From Amphirosellinia nigrospora (lineage: Eukaryota; Ascomycota; Sordariomycetes; Xylariales; Xylariaceae): DNA of 64,000 nt. The notes under the pieces were generated by a model. The model worked only from the letters and a program-made list of their open reading frames with translations. It was not told the origin of the DNA and searched no databases. Below, one piece after another: positions 42,829 to 53,149 of the stretch. The first letter of the stretch is position 1. Each line of letters begins with the position of its first letter. Location of the stretch: assembly GCA_004123355.1 (NCBI GenBank), contig SCHM01000007.1, forward strand, positions 1,178,001-1,242,000, in the 5' to 3' direction. The position numbers were made by a program, and so were the translations under genes.

Positions 42829-42972
42829 CTATATATTGTGTGTGTGTGTGCAGGGCAACTCTAGCTGCCCTGTGTATAGGATCAGGTGGCCTAACCTCCG
42901 AATATCCATATGAGTCCCATATACCCGTTAAGAATCACTTCATCTAGTAGCAGTACTAGCTTTATCGTGACA
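42829..42972 (+). repeat. Partial copy of the 8244-9078 inverted-repeat element
   Basis: Matches the right arm of that element without the solo LTR: AAAAGGCTATATATTGTG, a GT-repeat, CAGGGCAACT/TGCCCTG near-palindrome, GGTGGCCTAACCTCCGAA, CTTCATCTAG and the end TTTATCGTGACA. No left arm was found, so it is a truncated copy. Confidence 0.65.
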
Positions 42973-42999
42973 CATCCCAGATCTCTTCGGCGCGGAGGG

Positions 43000-44370
43000 C
43001 TAAAGATCACCTACATTATTACACCCTAAGCACACCCGCAGATGCCCTGGTGCGCCTACCACCTGCTGTCTCGTACGGCGTCCCGAGTCCATAGCTAGTA
43101 TGGCCAGGCGTGATCTCCGTATTACAAAACGACGTACCCTCCTTGACCGTCCTCGCGAACCAGCCGCGCGTACCCTACCTCTCCGTACCGCGCTCCCCGA
43201 TCTCGACACGTTATATTAGGGTCTGGCTGGCGCCCTTGCCTGTTGCCCGTTAGATAAGCTAGCCTAGTCCCACAATACCATACCTAGGCATTAGCTCTCG
43301 CTGAGGGTCCCCCATAGATCTCCTGTCCCGTAGCTCTTCTGTATTGCGACTCAGCGCCAGAGGGCTTATCCTTAGCCCTAAGCACCTTTCTAAACAAGAC
43401 GTGGCGGAGCTTGCGGCACGTGGCAGGGGGCCATGGGTGTGTGCCCCCTTCCCCTTCGCACGGGTAGTCATGGCGGCCTTGTGAGCCGCGTTGGCCCGAT
43501 CCGTGTGATCTACCCCTAGGGTCGCGCAGATCTGCTGGCCGAGGGCGCGGTGCGTGCTCTCCTGCCTCGGTCACGCGGCGAACCACCTGTAGTCCTCCAG
43601 TGTTAAAACGGTCACCCCGGAGGCCTTCCGAGTGCTTCGTACCGCATAGCTGGTCTAGGCGCGCGAGAGCTTTAATCTGGGGAGATCTTGACTGCATGGT
43701 CTACAGGAAGTCACGTACGCCCACGGAGTCTCGAGCTTTTGGGATATCGAGGGCACGCGCCCTCGTATATGCCTCGATCCACTGCCTATACCAGGTCTCC
43801 AGGATGACCTGGCGCGCGCGCGAGCACCGTATATCCCATAGGCGAGTGTCGTTAAACTAGCTCTCGTCTGTAGAGGATACCCGCTGCTTTATAGCATCCA
43901 CGATATTATATATGGAGGGCTCGATATTTGGGAACAGGGAGTTGGAGCTCCACGAGGGTGGACGACAGGAGCGGGGGGTAGCGGTTCGTACACTACGCCG
44001 AGAGCGCCGGGTAGTCCTCGCTGCGAATCTCGCTGCGAATCTAGCTGCGAAGCTGCTTCACGGCGCATGGCCATGGCTGGCACAAGCGGCTCCTCTGGGC
44101 GAGCCCCTACTCTGCGTGACGCGTCTCGTAGTCCCTCGTGTTCTCTCGCTCTATTAGGCGTCTCGTCGTAGGCGTAGGTGGAGGCCCGTTGTATGCGTGG
44201 AGGCATCGCGGGGGACCGGCTTGCCGAGGTCTACGTGGCTCCCGAGGCCACGAAATCTGGCTGTGACACACAGCTGGGTGTACTAATCGGTCCAGGTATT
44301 CGAGTCGTGCGTGGACCTGGCGGTCACGAGCTCGCGTGGGGGCGGATCTCAAAAGAAATATATTAAACAA
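43000..44370 (-). other. GC- and CpG-rich island with decayed coding, unrecognised
   Basis: The composition jumps to GC- and CpG-rich against an AT-leaning background. Minus readings at 44107-44370, 43889-44206, 43284-43697 and 43000-43209 are Arg/Pro/Ala-rich and partly overlapping, consistent with one old gene in several frames (for example LWDIRCSRARQVILETWYRQ near 43830). A triple tandem repeat CTGCGAATCT/C at about 44019-44056 encodes repeated SQRD. No domain identified; a transposon ORF or foreign DNA is possible. The survival of CpG means it escaped RIP-like mutation. Confidence 0.4.
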
Positions 44371-44673
44371 TAGATCATTGACCTACCTAGCAAGAATAAA
44401 TTCATGATCGTATATGAATTAGTATGAAGAATAATTGTAACGGTGGATAGGCGGCTTGATTTGATTATTTTTCGAGTAGAACGCGTACTTCTAACATGCA
44501 ATAATAATGGGAATTTTTACCCATCAACTGTAGTATTGTTCGCACCTATCTTTCTGCTCTTTTTGTTGGCATGGGTTTAATGAATCATAACAAACCTGTG
44601 ATATTGTTTCATTTCCTCCCTCGACCAGGTTGATCAACAATGGTGGGAATCCAATCCACTATAATTATCGAGC
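44371..44673. other. No recognisable gene
   Basis: AT-rich spacer where composition drops abruptly from the GC island. No frame or repeat. Confidence 0.5.
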
Positions 44674-45002
44674 TTAGCTCGCACCTTCGTCTTTAGTCTC
44701 GTTGTTCCAAACATAACCATCGTCATCATATTCCTGCTTTTTGATAGTCGCCACCTTCTTGTGCTTCTTGTCGATCATTGTAGCACGGTGACTCTGAAGG
44801 AGCTCCTCCTAATGTGCCTGGGCGGCAGCGGATGGAAAACCCGGCGCGGATAGCCACCTTGTCCCAATCGATATGAAAATATGACCTATTAGTCAATAGA
44901 TAGCGTCGATTGATGGAATTAGAAGGGAGAACATCCAACCGGCTTGCTCTGAACGATACCCAAAAGCTTCACAAGTACCAGCATGTCTTGGGCAGTGATC
45001 AT
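44674..45002 (-). pseudogene. Small Myb/HTH-like protein gene, decayed
   Basis: The ATG at 45002 opens MITAQDMLVLVKLLGIVQSK, which is like the short helical start of a common fungal Myb/HTH-like family. After an intron-like segment (GACTAATAG) comes HIDWDKVAIRAGF, then in another frame AAAQAH, an in-frame TAG, and EELLQSHRATMIDKKHKKVA with an acidic end to 44674. The order D-W-x-x-VA-x-x-AGF then SAAAAQxHxxxLL is that of the family. One frameshift and one stop (a plausible C-to-T change) mark it as dead. Assignment is from memory of the motif. Confidence 0.45.
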
Positions 45003-45775
45003 ATTTTTGTCTATTTTGCTGTTCCTATATGGAGTTAAGGATTAACAGTGTTCCAATGCAATAATAAATAAGTTCCAGGTGTGTAAAGTAGTCCGCAAAG
45101 GCTTAAGTATAACGAATTTGAGAGGAAAGCAAGTTTTATCTGCAAGGCCAGCTAGCGGATAGCTTCCGAGTGAGATACTGACAGTGTTGGGTAAATGAAT
45201 ATTGCGAAATGGAAGAATTGTGCTTGAAAGTACCGACGGGCTGATAGACTTAGGTAATAATGTAGATCATGAGATACATACTTAGGACTTCGATCTTTGA
45301 TTATTGGATAGCCGGCGCGATGTGCTTTTTATGCGTATTGAAGACAGTGCGAGTATGTAGTGTGCTGGTGATGAAGTCCTAATGAGGAAGAAGAAAGAAA
45401 GGAATGCTGGGCTGTAGATAAGTAGTAACCTTAGGTCTGTAGTTCGCGCAAGGTAGTGTGGCCTTATTACGCAACTACTTGGTCTGTTCAAAACGAGGGG
45501 GCGTCGACTGCCTAGTGTGATTGCCTAGTGTAAAGGAAGAGTGAAAAGCATAAGTTCCTTACGTGCTAGGATATATAGATTTAGAGAACCAAATTTTGCT
45601 GCGGGTAAAATGTGATGGCGCGACTGAGGCTTTTGGGGGATCGCAGAGGACTTGTTCATCACCAAATGCCAGAGGGAAAGGACCAGGGAAGACTAGGAAA
45701 AGGGCTATGGGGAAAACCTGGTTCGGGGAAATGTAGGCAGTATAGATGACAATGACAAAGTTGTTTTCTCGAGGC
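45003..45775. other. No recognisable gene
   Basis: Short frames only. Ends at the left terminal repeat of the Gag-like unit. Confidence 0.45.
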
Positions 45776-48124
45776 TGTTACGCTGTATGTTGGCTAGGGT
45801 GTTGCATTGAGTATGGAGCTATCTAGGTTTTGCCATTCTGGTAGAAAATCCCCCACCACAGGCACCGCCAGGGTGGAAGTATTCTAATTACACGATTTCC
45901 CGTCCTCACAATCTAGATATCAAGGAGCAATAGCACAGGGATTTCCTCTTTTTGTCCCTTTTTCCCTTTCAACGAATTCGTCTACTTCAGAACGTAATCG
46001 AGCAACCGATCGTTTAATTTTTCCTTCTGCTCTCGGACAGTTTTACACTCGTCCTTGAGTTCTTGAATTTCCCTATTTTGCCGTTCAATTGTATTCCTTT
46101 CTCCCTGAGTAACTCGGTTAGGTGACGTTCATTGACTTCAAGGATAGCAATCTTCATTTCACGGGGATGATTGATAGACTCCAATTTGGAAATTTGTTGT
46201 CGAAGGTTTCGGACTTCGTCGCCATGGTGTAAATGAATTGAGTCATGCGACTGTCGATTGGTTGTGATCTCCCGTTCTAGAACTTGAATTCTTTCTAAAT
46301 TCTCGTTTCTCAACCGAGTAAGGGTGGTGATTTCTTCCTCCCTTGTCTTAGAGGTTTCTTGTAGTTGACTATTGCTTTCTTCGGTAGTGGTCAGTTTCTC
46401 CCAGAATGGTGATCTCCCCTTCCAAGGTTTGAACTTGATTCTCCGATTCTCCCAGTTCCTCCGCAAGACTCGGATTTCTTCTGCAGATTCTTCCAACTTT
46501 CCCAGAAGGGTTTGCATTTCCCCATCAAAATTTCCCAGTCTTTGTCTGAATTCTTCGACGCCTCTGTCGAATTCTTCCTGTGGACTACGGGTCTTCCCTA
46601 ACAGAAGATGATTGGTATCAGTCAAAGGACTTCCCTCTTTCGGTTCGTCGGCCGGAAAACTTGTAACCGGTTTTCCCCATGTAGGCCCCTTCCAGGAATC
46701 AAACGGAGGACCCATGGTAGAGTCTGCCAATACGTCCAATCCATCTTCCGATTCGCCTAAACTTGTAACAGAGCTTCCTAATGTATATGACCTCTCCTTA
46801 GGTTTATCGGAGTTCTCAACCGGAAAACTCAGGATAGGTTTTTTCGAGGCAGGTAACCCCTCCTCTGGTTTGTCAGAACCAATCTCAAGTTTGCGTTTTC
46901 TCTTCCCCAGTCCCTCCTGAAGTTTCTTCCAATCCTTTCTCTTCTCACTGTCCAGGTGATGATACCAGTCTCGAGCATCCCCTTTCAGACCTCGTCTAAA
47001 CACCGACCGAGTCTTGGTATCAAGATCCTCCGGGGAGTAATCCTTGGACAACGAGTCCTTGGCGTACAGGACCACATCATCAATGTATTCTTGGGGATCC
47101 TCCCCCTGGGTTCCCTCAAAGATGGGAGAATCGTAAGAAGGCATTTTGAAGGGGAAATGAGTTGGCCTGGGATCAACCTCCGGCTCCTCAGGGCAATCTT
47201 GACAATTGGAGACCGAGATGGAGCACCTGGACTCTCGGCCAAGGCCTTGGGAAGATAATGTGTTCCGTTTGACGGGCTAGTTAACTGAAGGAAGCTCCAA
47301 TCGGAGCCAGGAGATTCCTCACAACTCCCCTCGTGTCTATAAGGAGATGGGCTTGGGATCTGGTCTAGCTCTGTTCGGATTTTGGACTTAGCTTGGGTAA
47401 AAGCGTCTTGAGCTACTGTCCTCCAATCCTTCTTGGGAGTAGATTGACTTGATGACGCCACTTTCCCGAATTGATTTAGGAATAGATGATGATCGAAAGG
47501 GTATATATGATGACTTGTCTTTCTCTGGAGACACAGGAACCGAATAGGACAAGGGGAAAATGAGTAGAGGTTAAACCGGGATTGATGGTCCGTGCTCAAT
47601 GACGTCACTGTCGAAGTATGTTCACGTCTCGACAGCAGGTGCTCCAGGCCACCCGCAAAAGTAGAGTAAGTGCGTCTCAATGGAAACACAGGAAGGGGCC
47701 TCCCACTTCTTGGTGGGCTCGAATTCCCAGAAATGTCTCTCTCTCTCACCGAGTTGAAGATCCAGAGATTCGCAAGGATTGAGGATGTTGAAGATTCAAC
47801 TGTGATGTCTCTAGGGCAGGGGAAACTCTCACCACATAAAACTCTCCGCCAACGATTTCTAGGTCAGTATCGTCGTCTCGTACTCACAGACTTGTACCAT
47901 AATCTCCCTCCTCCTCAGCACCTCATCCGTCGAGTCAACCACTGGACCTCCGAACTGGGGTGAGCCTCGGAAAAAGGGCAGATATGCACAATTCCTTTTA
48001 TTTGGGGAAAACGAATTGAACCAATGAAACCGCAGCGGGAGAAAACCGTACAGGGGGAACGGAGGCTGACGGCTCTCACCAGATACCTAGGTATGCTACG
48101 CTGTATGTTGGCTAGGGTGTTGCA
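45776..48124 (-). mobile_element. Gag-only unit bracketed by 31-bp TG...CA direct repeats
   Basis: A 31-bp sequence, on the minus strand TGCAACACCCTAGCC... to ...AGCGTARCA, occurs at 48094-48124 and 45776-45806 with a single G/A difference, in the same orientation and with TG/CA ends. Between them lies a Gag-like ORF (46014-47749) and no protease, RT or integrase. Flanks GAGGC and GACCC agree at three of five positions. It resembles a very small-LTR, non-autonomous retroelement, or a captured Gag gene. It looks nearly whole, with about one break, and shows little RIP-like change. Age: probably younger than the Gypsy fossil. Confidence 0.55.
46014..47749 (-). CDS. Gag-like protein of an LTR-type element
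   Basis: Two overlapping frames. The upstream reading from 47749 has a Ser/Pro-rich start and DWRTVAQDAFTQAKSKIRTE. The downstream reading (46014-47144, 376 codons) opens SPIFEGTQGEDPQEYIDDV, then FRRGLKGDARDWYHHL, the hallmark of a Ty3/Gypsy-type Gag capsid domain (about residues 5-75). A Lys/Glu/Ser-rich middle follows, then a long coiled coil (NLERIQVLEREITTNRQSH and on) that would mediate self-assembly. No zinc knuckle is seen. The family may use frame overlap, but whether the two readings are joined here is unknown. A domesticated Gag is the alternative. Confidence 0.6.
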
Positions 48125-48689
48125 GACCCACATGACCCACAAGGCTCGAGCGAACCCGTATGCTTAAGTGGACCAACAAAAATAAGTAAGTACTTAGTTG
48201 TTGTTGCTGCGCTGCGGCGCTAACGTAGATACCTTAATCCCCTGCTCAGCTCAGCCTAGCATCCTCGAAAGCATCCTCGAACTACGTCATAATTACTTGG
48301 GAACCAAACAACGTCGAGAGAAGGTAGGTAATTATGTATTATTTTAAATGTTTTATAATCACAGCTGATTAATCTCCTGGTGCATTAGAATAATAAAGGC
48401 TAGGTACCTATCGTTCGACCGAGGCCGCGCCGGTGCTGCCGTCAGCACCGTATCTCCCACCCAGCGGAACAGAAGCTGTAGCCCGTGCTATTGCCCCAGT
48501 CCTCGTCGACAGTAACGTTATCCTCTGCACAGCTGGCTTAAGTATTCTACCTGCTCTCTCCTTCGGCCTCAGACCGCTCTCCGTGACTTTAGCACAGACC
48601 TCTCCGTACATACCATCAACATCTCCACGTCAACTACACAATCCATATGCACATCATCTAGTCATGGCACGTATTGCGAGCCGACACGA
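48125..48689. other. No recognisable gene
   Basis: Short frames; an 87-codon plus reading (48433-48696) has no motif. Likely spacer before the SPT5-derived fragment. Confidence 0.4.
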
Positions 48690-49595
48690 TGAGTGACCCG
48701 CGCCACTAGAATGAAGCCGAGTCCGGAGAAGAGGATGACTTTGACTCGCTCCCGCCGAAATAAGCGATGCTGAAGAGGATGAAGATGACCACAGACCCGC
48801 CGCAAAGAGCTCGTCGCCCGCCCGCAATGCCCAGCCTGCGCGCCACAATGACCACGACGACAACGATGATGACGAAAACGCCAACGAAGACGAGGAGGAG
48901 GGAGATGATGGGGACGATGACGAAGATGAGATATAGGTAAGTCAATACTTCCCTCTCTACCGCTCTATACGGTCGAGGTACGGTCTAATCTCTGTGAAAT
49001 AGACGACGAAGACGAGCCTAAGGGCGATAAGGAGGCAGAAGCGGAGAGCGAGAGCTTCATCGACAAGAAGACCCCGGCGATTTCGGTGACGCCGGCCGCT
49101 TAGAGTCAAACAAAAGACGCAGAGAGCTCGATCTACAGCGCGACCGCATGAACCACGAAGACCTTTACAAGGAAGCCGATTCTTTCGTACGCAAATATGG
49201 ACACAGGTGCCACGCCAGGGCATGGGTGACACCAGCGTTGTGCCCCAGAGACTGCTTGTTCCCAGTGTCGAAAACCCCAGCATCTGGGGAGCGCGATGCA
49301 AGGAAAGCAAGGAGCGCGATGCCGTGTATTCCATCACCAAGCGTATCCAGGAGAAGACGGGCACCAAGGACGAATTAGGTATCACGGCGGTCCCAACTCC
49401 ATCATGAAGGGCCTGATCTACGTTGAAGCCTACCGGCAGACCGACATCCTCCAGGCTCTCGATGGGATGTTTAACGTGTATCCCCAGACGAAGCTTCTTC
49501 TCGTGGATATCAAGGAGATACCCGACCTCCTAGGTGTCCAGAAGACCCCTACACTAAAGCCAGGTGCATAAGTACGACTCAGGCAACCCGTGTCC
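48690..49595 (+). pseudogene. N-terminal SPT5 (transcription elongation factor) pseudogene
   Basis: Plus-strand readings follow fungal SPT5: a Ser/Glu/Asp-rich start (EAESGEEDDFDSLPP, AEEDEDDHRPAAKSSSP, long Asp/Glu run to 48935), an intron-like GTAAGTC...AAATAG (about 48936-49002), then SESFID, DPGDFGDAGRLESNKRRREL, and the NGN domain: [70 protein letters not shown] and TLKPGA followed by VRLRQP. SPT5 with SPT4 keeps RNA polymerase II processive. Several frameshifts and a stop are present and everything after the first KOW start is missing (SPT5 is normally about 1000 aa). It is a dead partial copy; the working gene must lie elsewhere. Confidence 0.85.
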
Positions 49596-49786
49596 CCTTT
49601 TCTCAATGGGTTCCGACCTAATATCCTAGATATCTGATTGATTATAATCACGCTATTGTATATCCTGGACACCAGGTTAAGTGCTGGTCCAACCGAAGCT
49701 TAATGCGGCTTTTATTAGACCTAGGGCTTGGACTTCTATTCAAGTACAACCTGCCCTAGACCGTGAACAACAGCGGAGACAAGGAA

Positions 49787-50090
49787 TGTCACAAGGTTTT
49801 GTGTTAGTAACTTGGAATAGCTTCAAATTGAATAACAGTCTCTCGTGGTTCTAAAGGTGCCATGAAGAACTAACTTCTCCATTCTCCAAAAGCGAGGATT
49901 CCGTGCATTTTTATGCTTAAATATCCTTCTTGATCATCTTACAGCCCGTAGACCTGTGTAAACCTATGTATCCGGAGTTTGTGTGCCTCAGTAGTCTATC
50001 TCGGCCGTAGATGAGGTCCAAGACTTCCTCGGTCTTGTAGGGTAGTATTGAGCAAACCCCATGAGAGATTCATGTTGCAGGAAATGGGGT
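49787..50090 (+). repeat. Diverged LTR, third copy of the 15878 family
   Basis: Starts TGTCACAAGG as 15878 does and keeps the order CTTGGAATAGCTTCAAATTG, AAAGGTGCCATG, TTTTTATGCTTAAATATCC, TAGACCTGTGTA and TGTAGGGTAGTATTGAGC. Heavily diverged, right end indistinct, no target duplication found. An older solo LTR. Confidence 0.6.
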
Positions 50091-50632
50091 ACTATAGCAT
50101 CAAGTCACGACTAAGGACCTATATGTTAACTAAGTACTTACTATACTAGTATATGCAATGCACTCAGGTGTTGAAGAAACGTATATTAATTAATAGTGCC
50201 ACCTTGCTGATATGGGTGATCTTGTGATAATCTACGCTTGTATACCATATTTTCTTACCCTTCCCTGTACGTAACCCTCCCTACACCTCCTGCTTCCCAT
50301 TTCCGACCAAATAATTACCAGCAGAAAGTAAAAACAAGTAAAAAAGGCTGGAGCAAAGACCCGAGCAGCACCAGCGATTCGCGTAACGCAGGCAAGCAAT
50401 ATACAAGACCAATGCTGGCACAAGAGATACCGCAATATCTAAGAACCTCTTGTTCAACGTTAGGCATGGCTAAATGATCGGGCCTTGAATTGACTGGAAA
50501 CCGTAGATGATGCTGGCTTCGCTTTCTTTTCTCCGTTCCGAGCTCTTTATTTTGCCATTCCTCGGTTATGAGCTGGGTAAAAGAAAACGGTCAGCACCAA
50601 CAAGAGATTGTTAGGGAATGTGAAGTACTTAC
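50091..50632. other. No recognisable gene
   Basis: Short frames only. Confidence 0.45.
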
Positions 50633-50692
50633 CCATGCCCGATGTCCACTATATCCGAGGTTGTCCTGTAGTAACCGTGACACCCGACGAAC
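50633..50692 (-). repeat. 60-bp repeat end shared with 7420-7475
   Basis: Minus strand TGTCACGGTTACTACAGG through GATATAGTGGACATCGGGC. It directly abuts the 3' end of the decayed coiled-coil gene that follows, so it probably marks the insertion that truncated that gene. Confidence 0.55.
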
Positions 50693-50694
50693 AG

Positions 50695-51018
50695 CCTATT
50701 TATGTCCTGTGGTTGTTTGTAGTAAGGCTTGTTCAATGCCTCCGACTCTTACGCCCAGGCTGGATACCGAGATATCCGTGGCGACGGATCTGGACTTTAG
50801 ATTGTTTACCTCCGTCTATGAAGCGGAATTCAAGCCATCGAAGTTCTTAGATAATACGCTCAGGCGACTGTGTATGATTCTCAGGGCCTCGTCGCGATCG
50901 CGTACGACTCCACCGCGTGTTGGATCTGGAGTAACGCTTCTTCTATCGCACCGACATGTCTCAGATAGGCCGCTTCTAACTCTTTGAATCGGGGTTCTAG
51001 GGTAGTGGTGTCGACCAT
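50695..51018 (-). pseudogene. Truncated coiled-coil protein gene
   Basis: The ATG at 51018 gives MVDTTTLEPRFKELEAAYLR, then VGAIEEALLQIQHAVES; the protein-like signal shifts frame to RDRDEALRIIHSRLSVLSKN and on to SVATDISVSSLGVRVGGIEQ, where it meets the repeat at 50692. Heptad-like Leu/Ile/Ala spacing predicts a coiled coil. One frameshift and a stop are evident and the 3' end is missing. It resembles uncharacterised fungal coiled-coil proteins; function unknown. Confidence 0.5.
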
Positions 51019-51549
51019 AGTGCAGAGATCGATAACAGCAACCAGCAGTTGTACTATACGTTGTGCTAAGACTTTATTTTAGCTTACTCCGCTTGATCGT
51101 AGTCAGCGCTTGGTTATTTAGTAACTTACGTGAAATAAAGAAGACGTCGTGTGGCGTTGATAATTCGTGGCTGAGTATTTATCGTTGCTGCAATGGGCGA
51201 TAGTTGGAGTATGGCAATATGGAGTAGGCAGTATGAGTGGACGAGAGCTTTGAAAAGACAAAAAATAATGCAAAGACGATCGGGGGAAGACTGATACCTA
51301 CCTACTTATAGGCACAGCCTCTCTACAGCGAGCAAAGATAGCCTGGCAATATACTTAGGCAGCTGGGGCCAGGGGTTGAGAACTTAAGTTATCCAAGTAC
51401 TTCCTTCTCCAGGTCGTCTTTCTTAAGGTAGGTAGATACCTAGTAACAAAATATTGTTTCAGTCTAAACCTAGTAGCTACCATACATCATGCTCCAGATC
51501 GCCTAAGCATCGGCGGAAACCACCATTAAACTTAGAAAAATACCCGGTA
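51019..51549. other. No recognisable gene
   Basis: Promoter side of the truncated coiled-coil gene, then short frames up to the hairpin repeat. Confidence 0.45.
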
Positions 51550-52101
51550 GCGCCGAGCAAGTCGTCACTAAAATAGAAAGCTTTGCCGGCGAAGCTCTAT
51601 TTTAATACGTTGTAAATCAAAGTGCTTTGGCACTTTGATTTAAGTCAGGAAGACCTCCTTAGACCCCCTATTCCTAGACCTTTACCCCTTACGTAAATTC
51701 ACATATCCAGAGGGGCTCCGGCCGGGAGGGTTGGACCTCTGGGAACTCGGCCGCCGTCCCTTACGGTCCGACCCTCGCCCCAGCCGGCCCTTTTGCAACG
51801 CGTATCTTTGATCGTGTTGGCGGCGTCACGATACTTCATTGCAATATAGCTTATGTAAGCGTCGTATTCGTATTCGAGATATAGTGCCCGTGTTCACTAT
51901 TGCGATACGTAAGCCACACAGTCAATTTTAGGTACGAATACGTTGTGGTTAATTACTCAACTAAGGTTTGACCAATCAGAAGGCTGCAGAATCTATTTAG
52001 AGTTTTAGGGGTCACGGCTTACCTTCTCAAGCTTCGCTTTCCCTCTCACACTTAATTTACGTCGTAAATACCTGTTCGAGGGAAGCAAAGCTTTCCAATT
52101 A
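51550..52101 (+). repeat. Hairpin-bearing dispersed repeat, copy 2
   Basis: Begins GCGCCGAGCAAGTCGTCACT, followed by the palindrome AGAAAGCTTTGCCGGCGAAG, the stem-loop AAATCAAAGTGC/GCACTTTGATTT, the GC-rich block around TCCGGCCGGGAGGGTTGG, TAAGCCACACAGTC, TAGGGGTCAC and the end AAAGCTTTCCAATTA. Inverted relative of 32309-32878. No ORF, no clear target duplication. Confidence 0.75.
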
Positions 52102-53149
52102 ATCAAAGGTACCAACATACTAGGTAGCAAGGCAAACAATATCTTAGGTATAGAAATCATATGCGACCTTACGATAGCGATAAATTTACACTAGCATAAT
52201 TAAGGTTAGAACATACCTACCTAGGTACCTTAAGTTCACACACAGACTCAGTTGCTATACTGTATTAGATTGACTACTTATGTAGAAAGGGACTACACAC
52301 GGCATTTACCTTTAGGTAATCTATAGAGGGAGGTAGCGACCCACGTCCACTCACTATATGCACTGTTTATCACAAGAGGGAAGCGCACCCAGGTCAGGTA
52401 CAACAACAGTACTCTTGATTGATATTAGGTAGCATACAAGACTAAAGCTTGAAGGAGGGCGGGTGTAGTATGTATGTATATGTTGGTACTGCAGCCCAGT
52501 ACAACCCAATATTCCTGACAAAGAACTATAATTAGAAGCTATAGGCATACTCAGTGAGTACACATGGAGTACTAATAAAGTACTAGTTTAAGATACTTGA
52601 GATCTGTTTGACAAAATTTCTCTCCTGGAATGTCATATAACTTGGTAAATTTTGTCCTTGAACCTGGAAGAGTACATAGTCATCAGGATGTCATTATTTA
52701 CATATGTTTCACTAGATACGCTTTTAATACGACGATTTTAATGTAAAGGGCTTGAAGTAAAGCAATACGCCTTATAGCTATGGCAAAAACAAGCGTGGCA
52801 TTCGCTTCAATATCCATTCATACAACAGAACATTCTTATAGATGTTAATTCAATGTAGGACTTAGATTTTTCCACTTATGGCTATTCTATGCGCCTCTTA
52901 AGTCCTGCCCAGGTCATGGTGTTGTACATGTCGGCCTAGTCAGCGTATCGTCTAGTGCCTTTATCTCATTGGTCTGATCGGCGCGACAAGGCGACACGCA
53001 AAGACAAGGAAAATAGAGAGAAGTCTCTAAAGGGAGTAGGTGGGTGAATTTCCCAGACCACTACGTCGTATTTGTCATATCGTGGTCTCGCACTTTGGTG
53101 GGCACTCATGAAGGCGATATACGAAGCTCTAATGGACTCTCTTCTAGCT
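52102..53149. other. No recognisable gene
   Basis: AT-leaning sequence with short frames. Near 52333 the motif TAGCGACCCACGTCCACT recalls 22449. Confidence 0.4.

Noticed and set aside
45776-48124. Target-site duplication proving retrotransposition
   Set aside because: GAGGC and GACCC agree at only three of five positions, too weak to claim.
52102-53149. A further gene upstream of the decayed 53150 gene
   Set aside because: Only a 69-codon frame without motif.
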